DNA of 64,000 nucleotides from Bacillota bacterium (GCA_029776155.1 JAKOTU010000055.1:93739-157738), one strand, 5' to 3'; positions 48,349-57,042 are shown, counted from the first letter of the stretch. The notes: a model not told the origin generated them from the letters alone. Numbers and translations: made by a program.

Positions 48349-48978
48349 TTATGCCCCCACAGGCGAAGCGGACCACGGAGAACGCCACAGCGCCCGCACC
48401 AACTCTTCATAGCGGCGGCTCAAATGGGGCGGGCTCCACTCGGGACTGCGGCATAGAAACACGCAGTCAAAGCGCTCCAGAAACACTGAACCCAAATCGG
48501 TAGTGTGTTCAAAGGGAAAGTCCCCTTCCAAGGTGGCTAATTGGGAATCTTCCCGCCGAATCCATTTTACCTGGGTAGCTGGACGTTCCTCCAGCACCCT
48601 GCGCAGCCAGTTACCGCAGTTGCAGTAGTCTGTTCCACTGTAGTAGTGGTAGTAGTCGTGATGGAAGTCGATGTTCACAATGCGCAGGGGCATACCTGTG
48701 GGTATAACATCGATTACGCCTTTTATGGCTTTATGGGTTTCCGAAACAAACACGTGGTCCCCATCCACTGGTAGGTGCTGAAGAAATCTTCTAAAAGAAG
48801 CAAACTCGGGCACAACTCCAATAGCCCTGATCTGCGGGTACTGGGCATACCTTTCTTCCCACAGGGACTGGAGCTGATGCCGGTGAATCTCTTCCCCGCC
48901 CCGCAGAAAGTAGAGATCCCGTTCTGCGGCGGAAGCAGCGATAAAGTAGTCGAAATCAATGCTCAAAACGGCATACAT
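48349..48978 (-). CDS. UPF0489-like protein, possible arginase-fold metalloenzyme
   Basis: 209 aa from the ATG at 48978, which has AAGGAAGG upstream. Starts MYAVLSIDFDYF; a central block reads GDHVFVSETHKAI and PLRIVNIDFHHDYYHYYSG, with Asp and His residues arranged like metal ligands of arginase/deacetylase-fold enzymes and UPF0489 proteins, followed by DYCNCGNWLRRVLEE. Some UPF0489 relatives are peptide arginases that make ornithine in ribosomal peptides, but I see no precursor peptide here. Last gene of the AviRa operon, 16 bp after avi-like gene. Function uncertain. Confidence 0.6.
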   Translation of the reverse strand: MYAVLSIDFDYFIAASAAERDLYFLRGGEEIHRHQLQSLWEERYAQYPQIRAIGVVPEFASFRRFLQHLPVDGDHVFVSETHKAIKGVIDVIPTGMPLRIVNIDFHHDYYHYYSGTDYCNCGNWLRRVLEERPATQVKWIRREDSQLATLEGDFPFEHTTDLGSVFLERFDCVFLCRSPEWSPPHLSRRYEELVRALWRSPWSASPVGA

Positions 48979-48994
48979 CCCTTGCACCTTCCTT

Positions 48995-49720
48995 TCACTG
49001 CTGCCGTGGTTGAAAGAAGGCGATCTGGCGTTTGCCCAGTCTAAAATGCTCTCGGCGCTCAAAGGCGCTGTGCAGCAGCTTGGGCCCCTTGTTCGCCACC
49101 ACAACCAGCACACCCTGGCTGTGCAGAGCGCGGCGGCAGTTGGCAAACAGCCTGTCCAGGGGATCGGCACCCTCACCGCGCCAGCTGGCCAACTGCCCGT
49201 AGGGGATGTCGGTAATGATGATGTCCACATCCTGCACGGGAAAGGGCCCCAAATCCGTGATATCCCGCAGGTCGCAGCGAAAGGGGATCCTGCGCTTCCC
49301 CAAAAGGTCCTGCAGGCGCTCCAGGCTCGAGAGTGCTCCTTGGTGTGACTCTTTGCCGAAGGCTAGGGCAAATCCTTCCAGTTCCCTGCGGCGGGCGGCC
49401 AATCCTTCCGGCGTCAAAAGGGACAGATTCTTGCGCGCTATCTCCAGAGCCTGGCCATCCACATCGCTGGCTATCAGCTCAGCTACACGCTCAGGGAACA
49501 GAAACCCGATGGTGGCGAGCAAAAATCCTCCGCCGCAGCAGGGATCGTAGATGGTATAGGGGCCCCTTTGCCCCTGTTCACTGAGGATGGCGAAGGCGCG
49601 CTGAATAATCTCGCTGGCCAAGCGCACGGGAAACCCGGTAGTTCCAGGCGCGCTGTAGAGCACCCGGCCGCTGGCGAAATCCGTATAGTCTTCCTTTTCC
49701 ACCGCAAACCTGTATTTCAT
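48995..49720 (-). CDS. AviRa-like 23S rRNA methyltransferase
   Basis: 241 aa; ATG placed directly after the stop of a 41-codon ORF. Strong resemblance to AviRa of the avilamycin producer along the whole length: an opening like YRFAVEKEDYTDFASGRVL, SAPGTTGFPVRLASEIIQRA, motif I YDPCCGGGFLLATIGFL, IASDVDGQALEIARKNLSLL, FGKESH and the catalytic-type IIITDIPYGQLASW. AviRa methylates a guanosine in 23S rRNA helix 91 and confers resistance to orthosomycins. Whether this homologue gives resistance or is a housekeeping rRNA enzyme cannot be told. It overlaps functionally with an MFS exporter two genes upstream. Confidence 0.85.
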   Translation of the reverse strand: MKYRFAVEKEDYTDFASGRVLYSAPGTTGFPVRLASEIIQRAFAILSEQGQRGPYTIYDPCCGGGFLLATIGFLFPERVAELIASDVDGQALEIARKNLSLLTPEGLAARRRELEGFALAFGKESHQGALSSLERLQDLLGKRRIPFRCDLRDITDLGPFPVQDVDIIITDIPYGQLASWRGEGADPLDRLFANCRRALHSQGVLVVVANKGPKLLHSAFERREHFRLGKRQIAFFQPRQQ

Positions 49721-49846
49721 CTAGTCCTCACTTCGCTCCGCCCAACGCACCCGGGTGATGGGCGCGTTGTGGATCTTCAACTCACCGCTCAGCTTCTCCT
49801 GCAGTTCCTCATCTCGGCGCACTGGCCCTTCAACTTCAGGCCGCAT
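49721..49846 (-). CDS. Small ORF between the MFS exporter and the AviRa-like gene
   Basis: 41 aa. The ATG at 49846 lies eight bases after AGAGGAG; the first 11 bases overlap the MFS 3' end, and the TAG stop abuts the AviRa-like ATG (TAGATG). The peptide is strongly charged: it opens MRPEVEGPVRRDEELQEKL, with a short helix-prone stretch, and ends RVRWAERSED. No family recognised. Tight packing on both sides and a good ribosome binding site argue that it is translated, perhaps mainly to couple the flanking genes. Confidence 0.55.
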   Translation of the reverse strand: MRPEVEGPVRRDEELQEKLSGELKIHNAPITRVRWAERSED

Positions 49847-51053
49847 CCCACACACTCCTCTGCTTTTTCCCAGCCCTCAAACTGAGCAAGCCCACACCCA
49901 GCAGCACACCGGCACCGATTAAGTACACCACGGCAAAGCTGAGTACAGCCGCAAGGCCGTACCCTAAAAGCGGTCCCGCGGCGGAACCCAGATCCTGCCA
50001 GGAGTTGTAGCGGCTCACCGCATCTGCCCCTCCTTCCAGGGCGCCATCCCCCGCGGCCGCATCCAAGAACACCTTCTGGGCATTCAAACAGATGAAAAAC
50101 ACGGTAAAGAATACTACAGTGGCCAGTACCTGCTCCATCCAGGCCAAACAAAGCAGCGCTCCGCCCTGCAGCAGAGTGGCGACGAGAAAGGGGACTCGGC
50201 GGCCTAAGCGATCGCAGAGCCGTCCGGCCAGGGGTGAGACCACCAGAGTGCACACCCAGTTCAGAGCCGTGACCACCCCGGCGATGGTGGCAATCCCCAG
50301 CACAGATCCCCGCAGTTCAATCCCCATTCCTACCCTCTGATGCAGAACGGCAGACAGGCTGGAGAGCACCATGCCCCAGCCCACAAGACAGGTGGTAAAC
50401 CCAGCCGCGTTACAAAACGGCAGAGACAACCGGTCCGTTGATGGGGCAGCACCCCCCTGGGGAAGCGGATCTACGGAACCGATTTCAGCCTTCCCCAGCG
50501 CTCCCCTGCAGCCGCCCACGAAAGGCAGAGCGCCTAAAGAGAACAGCCCCGCGCCCGCCATGACCCAACTGTAACCCCAGCGGTCCGCCAAGAGGCCTCC
50601 TCCCAGCACTGCCAGCATACTGCCCAGGCGGGAGAAGGACTGTATCAAGCCCAAAGCCAGGCCCAAGCCGGCTGGGCTGGCGCCCAAGGCCACCAAGTAC
50701 CCGCCCAAGCGCAGGTGGGAGTAACAAGCTCCCCAGAGGAGGCGGGCAGCCAAAAAACACCCCACCCCAAGCGGAAAAGCGTAGGCCACTGTGCTCACTA
50801 CTGTGAGCAGAACATTAACCAGCATAATCCCTGAAAACCCCCACCTAGCGAACGAGCGGGAGGCCAGGGAATTGGTGACCAAGCGCACCCAGCGGTTGGC
50901 ACTCAAAAGCAGCCCCACCATAAAGGTGGAAAGCCCCAGGGTACCTGCATAAAGCGGAAGGAGACTGTACAGCAGGGAATCACCCAGCAGAGCCAAGGCG
51001 GTGATCACGGATATGCTGATAATTGGCCTGCGGCCCCCGTGCGTGTCCAACAT
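49836..51053 (-). CDS. MFS transporter
   Basis: 405 aa; ATG behind GAGGGGGTGA. About twelve hydrophobic segments in two halves, with SANRWVRLVTNSLASRSFARWG after helix 2 and PLAGRLCDRLGRRVPFLVATLLQGG in the second half, the MFS loop 2-3/8-9 pattern. Resembles proton-driven drug exporters. It overlaps the downstream small ORF and precedes the AviRa-like gene, a pairing that would suit antibiotic efflux plus target protection. The substrate is unknown. Confidence 0.85.
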   Translation of the reverse strand: MLDTHGGRRPIISISVITALALLGDSLLYSLLPLYAGTLGLSTFMVGLLLSANRWVRLVTNSLASRSFARWGFSGIMLVNVLLTVVSTVAYAFPLGVGCFLAARLLWGACYSHLRLGGYLVALGASPAGLGLALGLIQSFSRLGSMLAVLGGGLLADRWGYSWVMAGAGLFSLGALPFVGGCRGALGKAEIGSVDPLPQGGAAPSTDRLSLPFCNAAGFTTCLVGWGMVLSSLSAVLHQRVGMGIELRGSVLGIATIAGVVTALNWVCTLVVSPLAGRLCDRLGRRVPFLVATLLQGGALLCLAWMEQVLATVVFFTVFFICLNAQKVFLDAAAGDGALEGGADAVSRYNSWQDLGSAAGPLLGYGLAAVLSFAVVYLIGAGVLLGVGLLSLRAGKKQRSVWDAA

Positions 51054-51162
51054 CCATGTTCACCCCCTCTGTGGGTAATTCCCCAGAGCTCGGCCCTTTG
51101 CCTGCTTGTTTTTTGCCTCTACTAGTCTCTTCGCTGAAACTGACCCAGACCTGTCCACTTGC

Positions 51163-52764
51163 TTATCCCCCAGCGGTCGGCAGGCGGATCGGCTCTACTT
51201 GGAGATCCAGCAGAACAGGTTGGCGCACCAAGCGGCTTTCCTGCAAAGCCTGGAGGAGGGAGTCCCCCGTAACCCGCAGCCCCACACCACCGCAGGCCTG
51301 TGCCACCTGGTCAAAACGCACATCGGGCAAGTGCACACCAATGGGCTTTAAGCCTGCGGCAGCCATGGCGCTTGCTTCCATGGCGTAGGCCCTGTTGTTG
51401 AGGAGCACAAATAGGATGGGCAGACCCTGGTCCACCGCTGAGCTGAACTCGCCCATGAGCATGGAAAAGCCCCCGTCTCCCACAAGGGCAAACACCTGAC
51501 GTTGGGGGTAAACCAGCTGGGCAGCAATACTGGCGCCCAAAGAAAAACCCATCCCCCGCCAGCGTCCTGAAACCAGCACTTCCTGGCCTTTGCCCTTAAA
51601 AAAGCGGCTGAACCAAAGCACATGGTCCCCCACATCCAAACAGAAAAGGGCATCGGCAGCGGCGAACTGGGCCAGAACACGCATGGCTCTGCCCGGATGG
51701 CCCGGCGAAGCCTCGGCCAACTCTCCCTCCAAACGCCTCTGCCACTGTTCCGCCGTTTGTGTCACGTGTTCGGCCCAGGCGTCCTTCTTTCCTGCCGCGG
51801 CAAGCTTGCCCAGCAGTTTAGTCAACACCGTCCCGGCATCCCCTACCAGGCCAAAGTCTGCGGGAATGCCCTGGCTGACCTTAGCGGGATGCTTGTCGAT
51901 GGCCAAAACCATTTTGCGGTCAGAGGTCAAGGCTGTAGGCCAGTAAGTCGCGCCTACCTTAACCAGACCATCGCACTGGTGCAATAGTTCCGTGGCCGCC
52001 TCGGCCCCTCCCTCTCCCAGGCCGCCCACCACCAGTGGATGGTCCGGTATGCTGCCAACTAGGGGGAGGGTGTACACAATACCCGCTCCCAGGCGTTCCG
52101 CCAAGTCCACCACTTCCTGTACAGCTCCCCCTGCACCTCGCCCCGCTAGGATCATGGGCCTTTGGAAGCCTCTGATGAACTCTGCCCCTTTGGCGATCAC
52201 ACTTTCCGGCGACTGGGCCCCCTCACCCAAAAAGGGCTCCGGTTGGGGCGGGGCCGCTTGGATGAGCTGCTGCCAGAAATCCTTGGGGATGCTTAAGTGC
52301 ACCGGCCCTCCTTGAACTATCGCCGTACGCAGCAGATCAGAGACCACGGTGGTAAGTCCGGCGGGGTTCCCCAAGTTTTCCGAGCGCACGGTCACGGCGC
52401 CCAAAAGCTGCTGCTGGTTGATATACTGCACGTGTCCTGTCCCCAAGTACATGGATTCCACCTGGCCCGTCAGGGCCAAAACGGGGGCCCCATCGCTGAG
52501 GGCATCGGCCAGCCCGTTCACCAAGCGGCCCGTACCTGGACCACCATCTGCCACCACTATCCCCACCGTGCCAGTAAGCTTCGCGTAGGCGGAAGCAGCG
52601 TAGGCGGCACTCTCTTCATTGCGCAGGGGGATGAACCTGAGGGGGTGGTCTCCCAGGCAGGCCAGGAAGGGCAAAATGGTATCCCCTACCGTACCAAACA
52701 CGAACTTGGCCCCCCAGGCGCCAAGCACATCTGCCAAGGCCCGGGCAACTGTCAACTGCTTCAC
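51163..52764 (-). CDS. Thiamine-pyrophosphate-dependent enzyme, acetolactate synthase/pyruvate oxidase-like
   Basis: 533 aa, GTG start after GGGGAG. Three-domain TPP enzyme: the N-terminal PYR domain has FVFGTVGDTILPFL and the catalytic-type Glu in PLRNEESAAYAASAYAKLTG; the middle domain spans about 190-320; the PP domain has VGDGGFSMLMGEFSSAVDQGLPILFVLLNN (Mg/TPP site). It could decarboxylate pyruvate or a related 2-oxo acid. No small regulatory ALS subunit is nearby and the sequence diverges from biosynthetic IlvB, so the reaction is open. 109 bp upstream of the MFS gene on the same strand. Confidence 0.88.
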   Translation of the reverse strand: MKQLTVARALADVLGAWGAKFVFGTVGDTILPFLACLGDHPLRFIPLRNEESAAYAASAYAKLTGTVGIVVADGGPGTGRLVNGLADALSDGAPVLALTGQVESMYLGTGHVQYINQQQLLGAVTVRSENLGNPAGLTTVVSDLLRTAIVQGGPVHLSIPKDFWQQLIQAAPPQPEPFLGEGAQSPESVIAKGAEFIRGFQRPMILAGRGAGGAVQEVVDLAERLGAGIVYTLPLVGSIPDHPLVVGGLGEGGAEAATELLHQCDGLVKVGATYWPTALTSDRKMVLAIDKHPAKVSQGIPADFGLVGDAGTVLTKLLGKLAAAGKKDAWAEHVTQTAEQWQRRLEGELAEASPGHPGRAMRVLAQFAAADALFCLDVGDHVLWFSRFFKGKGQEVLVSGRWRGMGFSLGASIAAQLVYPQRQVFALVGDGGFSMLMGEFSSAVDQGLPILFVLLNNRAYAMEASAMAAAGLKPIGVHLPDVRFDQVAQACGGVGLRVTGDSLLQALQESRLVRQPVLLDLQVEPIRLPTAGG

Positions 52765-52841
52765 TCGGTTCCACTCCCCGTTCTTTTTGCCGTAAGCATG
52801 CCCCCCGCTGGCTTTTTTTACCCTTCTGGTCTCAATTCACC

Positions 52842-52870
52842 TTGCCCGGCTTATATCACTATGATATCAT
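52842..52870 (+). promoter_or_regulatory. Possible promoter of the SPFH gene
   Basis: TTGCCC (52842-52847), 17-base spacer, TATCAT (52865-52870), 33 bp upstream of the ATG. The -10 region is part of the 8-bp palindrome TGATATCA (52862-52869). Confidence 0.5.
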
Positions 52871-52902
52871 CAATGTATCAGACTGGAATGAGAGGTGGAA
52901 TT

Positions 52903-53925
52903 ATGCAGGAGAGAGTACTCAAAGCAAAACCCGGTATGCCCTTTTTGGTCTTGTTTGTCCTTCTCTATCTACTGGCTGTGGTCCTGATCATTGTGGGCGG
53001 AGTCCTGCTCGATCGCGGCGCGACTGCCCTAGGCGGAACACTCCTGGGACTAGGTATCCTCTGGGTTGTGGTTGGATTCATCCCCTTCCTGGGCCTGAAG
53101 GTTATCAAGCCCCAGGAGGCCCTGGTCCTAACCCTATTTGGCAGGTACATCGGCACGTTAAAAGAACCAGGCTTCTATTTCGTTCACCCCTTTGCGGTGG
53201 CTGTCAACCCCGCAGCCAGGACGCGCCTGGGCCAAAGCGGAGATGTGGAGAGCGGAGGCCTCAATGTCACCGTTTCTTCGGGCGGACAAGTGGCGATGGA
53301 TGGTAGGTTCACTAAAAAGATCTCCCTAAAAGTGATGACCCTGAACAATTCCAAGCAGAAGGTCAACGACACCCTCGGCAACCCTGTAGAAATCGGTGTG
53401 GCGGTGTGGTGGCGCGTTGTGGACACGGCCAAGGCAGTCTTCCATGTGGACAACTATAAGGAATACCTCTCTCTACAGTGCGACAGCGCGGTGCGGGATA
53501 TTGTGCGCATCTATCCCTATGATGTGGCTCCGGGCATCGACACCACTGGTGATGGCCTACCAGATGAAGGCAGTCTGCGCGGCTCCAGCAGAATTGTTGC
53601 CGAACGCATCCGCAAACTACTTCAGGAACGGGTGGAAAATGCAGGCATAGAAATCCTGGATGCCCGCATCACCTACCTTGCTTACGCTCCGGAAATCGCT
53701 GCGGTCATGCTGCAGCGCCAACAGGCTACGGCCATTGTGGACGCCCGCAAGATGATTGTGGACGGTGCGGTGAGTATTGTGGAAATGGCCTTGGAGAAGT
53801 TGAGCGAAAACAACGTTGTTCAACTCGATGATGAACGCAAAGCAGCCATGGTATCCAATCTGCTGGTGGTCCTCTGCGGTAACCGAGATGCCCAGCCTGT
53901 GGTGAACAGCGGCAGCCTCTACTAA
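52903..53925 (+). CDS. SPFH/Band 7 domain membrane protein
   Basis: 340 aa from the ATG at 52903, after GAGGTGG; the upstream open frame is antisense to the TPP gene and not used. Two N-terminal membrane segments (about 14-36 and 42-64), then an SPFH domain (KVIKPQEALVLTLFGRYIGTLKEPGFYFVHPF, VNDTLGNPVEIGVAVWWRV) and a helical C-terminal tail ENAGIEILDARITYLAYAPEIAAVMLQRQQA. Flotillin/stomatin-like proteins oligomerise and organise membrane domains. Forms a two-gene operon with a ribbon-helix-helix protein. Confidence 0.92.
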   Translation: MQERVLKAKPGMPFLVLFVLLYLLAVVLIIVGGVLLDRGATALGGTLLGLGILWVVVGFIPFLGLKVIKPQEALVLTLFGRYIGTLKEPGFYFVHPFAVAVNPAARTRLGQSGDVESGGLNVTVSSGGQVAMDGRFTKKISLKVMTLNNSKQKVNDTLGNPVEIGVAVWWRVVDTAKAVFHVDNYKEYLSLQCDSAVRDIVRIYPYDVAPGIDTTGDGLPDEGSLRGSSRIVAERIRKLLQERVENAGIEILDARITYLAYAPEIAAVMLQRQQATAIVDARKMIVDGAVSIVEMALEKLSENNVVQLDDERKAAMVSNLLVVLCGNRDAQPVVNSGSLY

Positions 53926-53927
53926 CA

Positions 53928-54125
53928 ATGACTGAGAGAAAAAAGCAGATTCCCCTGCGACTGTCCCGAAAACTGTATGACGAAATCGCAGCCTGGGCCG
54001 CGGAGGACTTCAGATCCATCAATGGCCAAATCGAGTACCTGCTCACCCTGTGCGTCCGCCAGCGGAAGAAGACAGGCCGCTATGTGCCTGACAGCCTTAG
54101 CAGTCCAGAACAGCCGGAGCCGTAA
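53928..54125 (+). CDS. Arc-like ribbon-helix-helix protein
   Basis: 65 aa, starting two bases after the SPFH stop. KKQIPLRLSRKLYDEIAAWA forms the beta strand and first helix and EDFRSINGQIEYLLTLCVRQR the second helix of an Arc/MetJ fold. Small proteins of this kind commonly accompany SPFH genes; they may bind DNA or pair with the SPFH protein. The C-terminal about 15 residues are Ser/Pro/Glu-rich and likely disordered. Confidence 0.88.
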   Translation: MTERKKQIPLRLSRKLYDEIAAWAAEDFRSINGQIEYLLTLCVRQRKKTGRYVPDSLSSPEQPEP

Positions 54126-54128
54126 ACT

Positions 54129-54172
54129 AGACACCCTGCTTCCGTCAGTGAAGCAGGGTGTCTTTGCTTAGG
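54129..54172 (+). terminator. Terminator after the SPFH-RHH operon
   Basis: Perfect 14-bp stem (54129-54142 with 54150-54163), seven-base loop, short T-rich tail TTGCTTAGG. Lies between convergent genes and may act on both strands. Confidence 0.82.
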
Positions 54173-54180
54173 TTTCAGCC

Positions 54181-55341
54181 CTAAAAGGATTTTTCCGCAT
54201 CGAGGTAAGTTGTGTCAAACGCAGCCTTGTCAACGGAAGCGGCGATGCGCCTGCGCAGCTCCGCTTCAAAGAGCTCCTCATCCACAGGAAGGGTCACCCA
54301 TTCATCCTGCCAGCTGGAGAGGTGCATGGCATTGGACAACTCCAGTGAACGGATGCCTTCCCGCCCATCACACAGTAGGGGAGTTCCGTGCACGATGGCA
54401 TTGACCCAGTTTTGGGTTACAACCAAGTGTTTGTTCTCTGGGTTCGGTCCAACGGGAATGTGACACTGCCATACCTCCGGACTGCCGAAACCGCCTCGAT
54501 AGGTGCGGTTAAACTCCCGTTCCGACACCCTGAGGCGATCGAAGCGCATCTGTCCGTTTTCCACCACCAGGCGTCCCCTGTCCCCGGCCACTTCCAAGCG
54601 GTTCGTACCTGGCGCTTCGCCCGTTGAGGTGATAAACACTCCCGTTGCGCCGTCGGCGTATTCCATATAGGCGGTGACATCATCTTCCACCTCAATCTCG
54701 TGGTACTTCCCGAAATGGCAGAAGGCCCGGACGCGCTGGGGCAGTCCGAACATCCACTGCCACAAATCCAGCTCATGGGGAGCTTGATTCAGCAGTACGC
54801 CCCCGCCCTCGCCCTTCCAGGTGGCCCGCCAGCCACCAGAGTCGTAGTAACTTTGGGAACGATACCAGTCCGTAACGGTCCAGTTAATGCGCTTGAGCTC
54901 CCCCAATTCCCCCCCGTGGATCAGCTCGCGCACCTTCTGGTACACAGGGAAAGTCCTGTTACAGAACATGATGGCAAAGACTGTGCCGGCAGCGTCCGCC
55001 GCTTCGTTCATTTCCCGCACTTGTCTGGTGAATACCCCAGCGGGCTTTTCGATCAGGACGTGCAGATCCTGGGCAAAGGCACGTATGGCCAGCTCGGGAT
55101 GGCTGTAGTGCGGCGTCACAATCATCACGGCATCCACAGGCGCTTGGGCGAAGAAATCATCGTTTGTGGCGAACCGCCGCACATGGCTGCTGAGGCTCTT
55201 CTCCGCCCACTGGAGAGCCTGGGGGTTAATATCGCAAACGGCCGTGAGGCGTGCCCCCTTTACTTCACCGCGATCAAGATAAGCGGCATGAATGCGTCCC
55301 ATGGTACCTACACCGATAACGCCAATGCGAACGTCACTCAC
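54181..55341 (-). CDS. Gfo/Idh/MocA-family oxidoreductase
   Basis: 386 aa, GTG start after GGAGG. Rossmann N-terminus VRIGVIGVGTMGRIHAAYLDRG, the family lysine in HVLIEKPAGVFTRQ, and the C-terminal alpha/beta domain with GGWRATWKGEGGGVLLNQAPHELDLWQWMFG (catalytic-type His in APHELD). Uses NAD(P) to oxidise or reduce a sugar or inositol-like substrate; which one is unknown. Last gene of the LacI-controlled operon, downstream of the isomerase, so probably acts on the imported sugar. Confidence 0.92.
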   Translation of the reverse strand: MSDVRIGVIGVGTMGRIHAAYLDRGEVKGARLTAVCDINPQALQWAEKSLSSHVRRFATNDDFFAQAPVDAVMIVTPHYSHPELAIRAFAQDLHVLIEKPAGVFTRQVREMNEAADAAGTVFAIMFCNRTFPVYQKVRELIHGGELGELKRINWTVTDWYRSQSYYDSGGWRATWKGEGGGVLLNQAPHELDLWQWMFGLPQRVRAFCHFGKYHEIEVEDDVTAYMEYADGATGVFITSTGEAPGTNRLEVAGDRGRLVVENGQMRFDRLRVSEREFNRTYRGGFGSPEVWQCHIPVGPNPENKHLVVTQNWVNAIVHGTPLLCDGREGIRSLELSNAMHLSSWQDEWVTLPVDEELFEAELRRRIAASVDKAAFDTTYLDAEKSF

Positions 55342-55377
55342 TGCTGCACCTCCGCTGCTTGAGTTATAACCCGATCC

Positions 55378-56208
55378 CTAGGATACACGTACATTTGGCT
55401 GGGCGCGGATGAGCTTCATCAAGGCCTCATACGCTTCGGCAAAGCGACCTGCCCCGCCTCCAGGTCCACTGTTGTCCAGGTGGGGTTCGATGGAGAGAAA
55501 ACCCTCGTAGCCATCGCCGACCAAGTTCTCTATGAACCGGCCAAACCTGGCATCCCCCTCGCCGGCTGGCCTCACCTCGCCTGTGGCATACAGGGCATCC
55601 TTAACATGGACATACTCGATCCAGGGTTTGAGCAGTTCATAGGCCTTAGGATAGGGCTCTTCCCCCACTTGGATGAAGTTGGCGCTGTCAAACGTGGCGC
55701 GCAGATGCGGAGAGTTAATGCTCTGCAAAATGTCCACGCAGCGCTCCGCAGTATCGCCGTAAATCTCTTTCTCGTTTTCGTGGAGCAGGATGATGCCCCG
55801 CTTTTCCGCCAGCTGGGTTAAGGTTCCCACTTGGTCCAGGACCCGGCTGCGGTACCTGCTGTGTTCCCCAGGCTTGATAAAGAAGGAGAACATGCGGATA
55901 TATTTCGTTTCGAAGAACTCAGCTACAGCAAGCGCCCGCTCAAACTGTTTGAGGTGTTCCTGAAAGTTGGCTTCAATCTCGACCTTGCCTATGGGAGAGC
56001 CAATGGCCGAAATGGAACAGCCATAATCCCTCAGCCCTTCCTTAACCCGCTGCAGTTCTTGATCCGAGAGCTCCAGGATGTTTTTCCCCCATACAGAACG
56101 AATCTCCAGATGATGGATGCCATACTTGGTTAAGGTCTCCAGCTGTTCTGCCAAATCTGCAGAGATTTCATCTCCGAAAGCTGACAGCGTCCAGTCTAGT
56201 TTGGGCAT
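55378..56208 (-). CDS. Sugar phosphate isomerase/epimerase (xylose-isomerase-like TIM barrel)
   Basis: 276 aa; ATG after AAGGAG. AP-endonuclease-2-type TIM barrel with metal-ligand positions in LLHENEKEIYGDT (Glu), LRATFDSANFIQVGE (Asp), YVHVKDAL (His/Asp) and LSIEPHLDNS (Glu). Members interconvert keto sugars or inosose intermediates. Sits between the ABC permeases and the Gfo/Idh gene and likely forms a short catabolic route with it. Confidence 0.9.
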   Translation of the reverse strand: MPKLDWTLSAFGDEISADLAEQLETLTKYGIHHLEIRSVWGKNILELSDQELQRVKEGLRDYGCSISAIGSPIGKVEIEANFQEHLKQFERALAVAEFFETKYIRMFSFFIKPGEHSRYRSRVLDQVGTLTQLAEKRGIILLHENEKEIYGDTAERCVDILQSINSPHLRATFDSANFIQVGEEPYPKAYELLKPWIEYVHVKDALYATGEVRPAGEGDARFGRFIENLVGDGYEGFLSIEPHLDNSGPGGGAGRFAEAYEALMKLIRAQPNVRVS

Positions 56209-56223
56209 GGAATCACTCCTTCG

Positions 56224-57042
56224 TTACATTTTCAGACCCGTTATGGCAATGCCCTTCATGAAATGCCGCTGGAAAATGAGGAAGATAATCAACACTGGAA
56301 TCATGGCCAGCACGCTCATGGCCAACAGGCTGTTCCAATCCACGTAGAACTGGCCTACAAAGTTGGCAATGGCGACTTGAATGGTGTATTTCTGCTCGTT
56401 GCTGATCACGATAAAGGGCCAGAGAAAATCATTCCACCGCCACATGAAGGAGAAAATGGTCAAGGCTGTGAGTACCGGTTTGGCCAGCGGCAGCATAATC
56501 AGCCAGAAGATGCGCCATTCGGAAGCCCCATCGATGCGGGCCGACTCGATAATCTCATCGGGAATGGTGATCATATACTGGCGCATCAAAAACACGCCGG
56601 TGGGCGTGGCGGCCGGAGGGATGATAATACCCCACAGGCTGTTGTACAATCCCAGCCTTCTGATCACCAGGAAGATGGGCACCATAATCACCTGCAGAGG
56701 CACCATCAGGGTGGCAATGAAGGTGTAAAAGATCAGGCGGTCACCCTTAAAAGAAAACTTAGCAAAGGCATAGCCGGCCATGGAGTTGATTACCAGGGTC
56801 AAGATGGTTGAGAGGGTAGAGACATACAAGCTGTTCAGAAAGTAGCGCTCGAAATTCCCCTTGTTAAGGGCATCAATGTAATTGGACACCGTTGCGCTTT
56901 TCGGCCAAAAAGTGGGCGGCCAGGCAAACAGCTCCGTACCGGGTTTGAAGGAAGAGATGACAACCCAGATCACCGGCAGGACAAAAATCACCGCCAGTAC
57001 CAGCCCTGCAGCCTGCAGCACCCGGGATACCCACCTATTCAT
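56224..57042 (-). CDS. Sugar ABC transporter permease (MalG type)
   Basis: 272 aa. Six membrane segments; IVPVIWVVISSFKPGTELFAWPP at the N-terminus and the EAA loop IESARIDGASEWRIFWLIMLPL. Ends FQRHFMKGIAITGLKM, the usual C-terminal form. Its ATG overlaps the stop of the (frame-corrected) upstream permease by eight bases, which supports the original intact reading of that gene. Confidence 0.94.
   Translation of the reverse strand: MNRWVSRVLQAAGLVLAVIFVLPVIWVVISSFKPGTELFAWPPTFWPKSATVSNYIDALNKGNFERYFLNSLYVSTLSTILTLVINSMAGYAFAKFSFKGDRLIFYTFIATLMVPLQVIMVPIFLVIRRLGLYNSLWGIIIPPAATPTGVFLMRQYMITIPDEIIESARIDGASEWRIFWLIMLPLAKPVLTALTIFSFMWRWNDFLWPFIVISNEQKYTIQVAIANFVGQFYVDWNSLLAMSVLAMIPVLIIFLIFQRHFMKGIAITGLKM

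Noticed and set aside
52297..52902. Upstream extension of the SPFH gene by 202 codons
   Set aside because: It is antisense to the TPP enzyme gene, and a ribosome binding site precedes the ATG at 52903.
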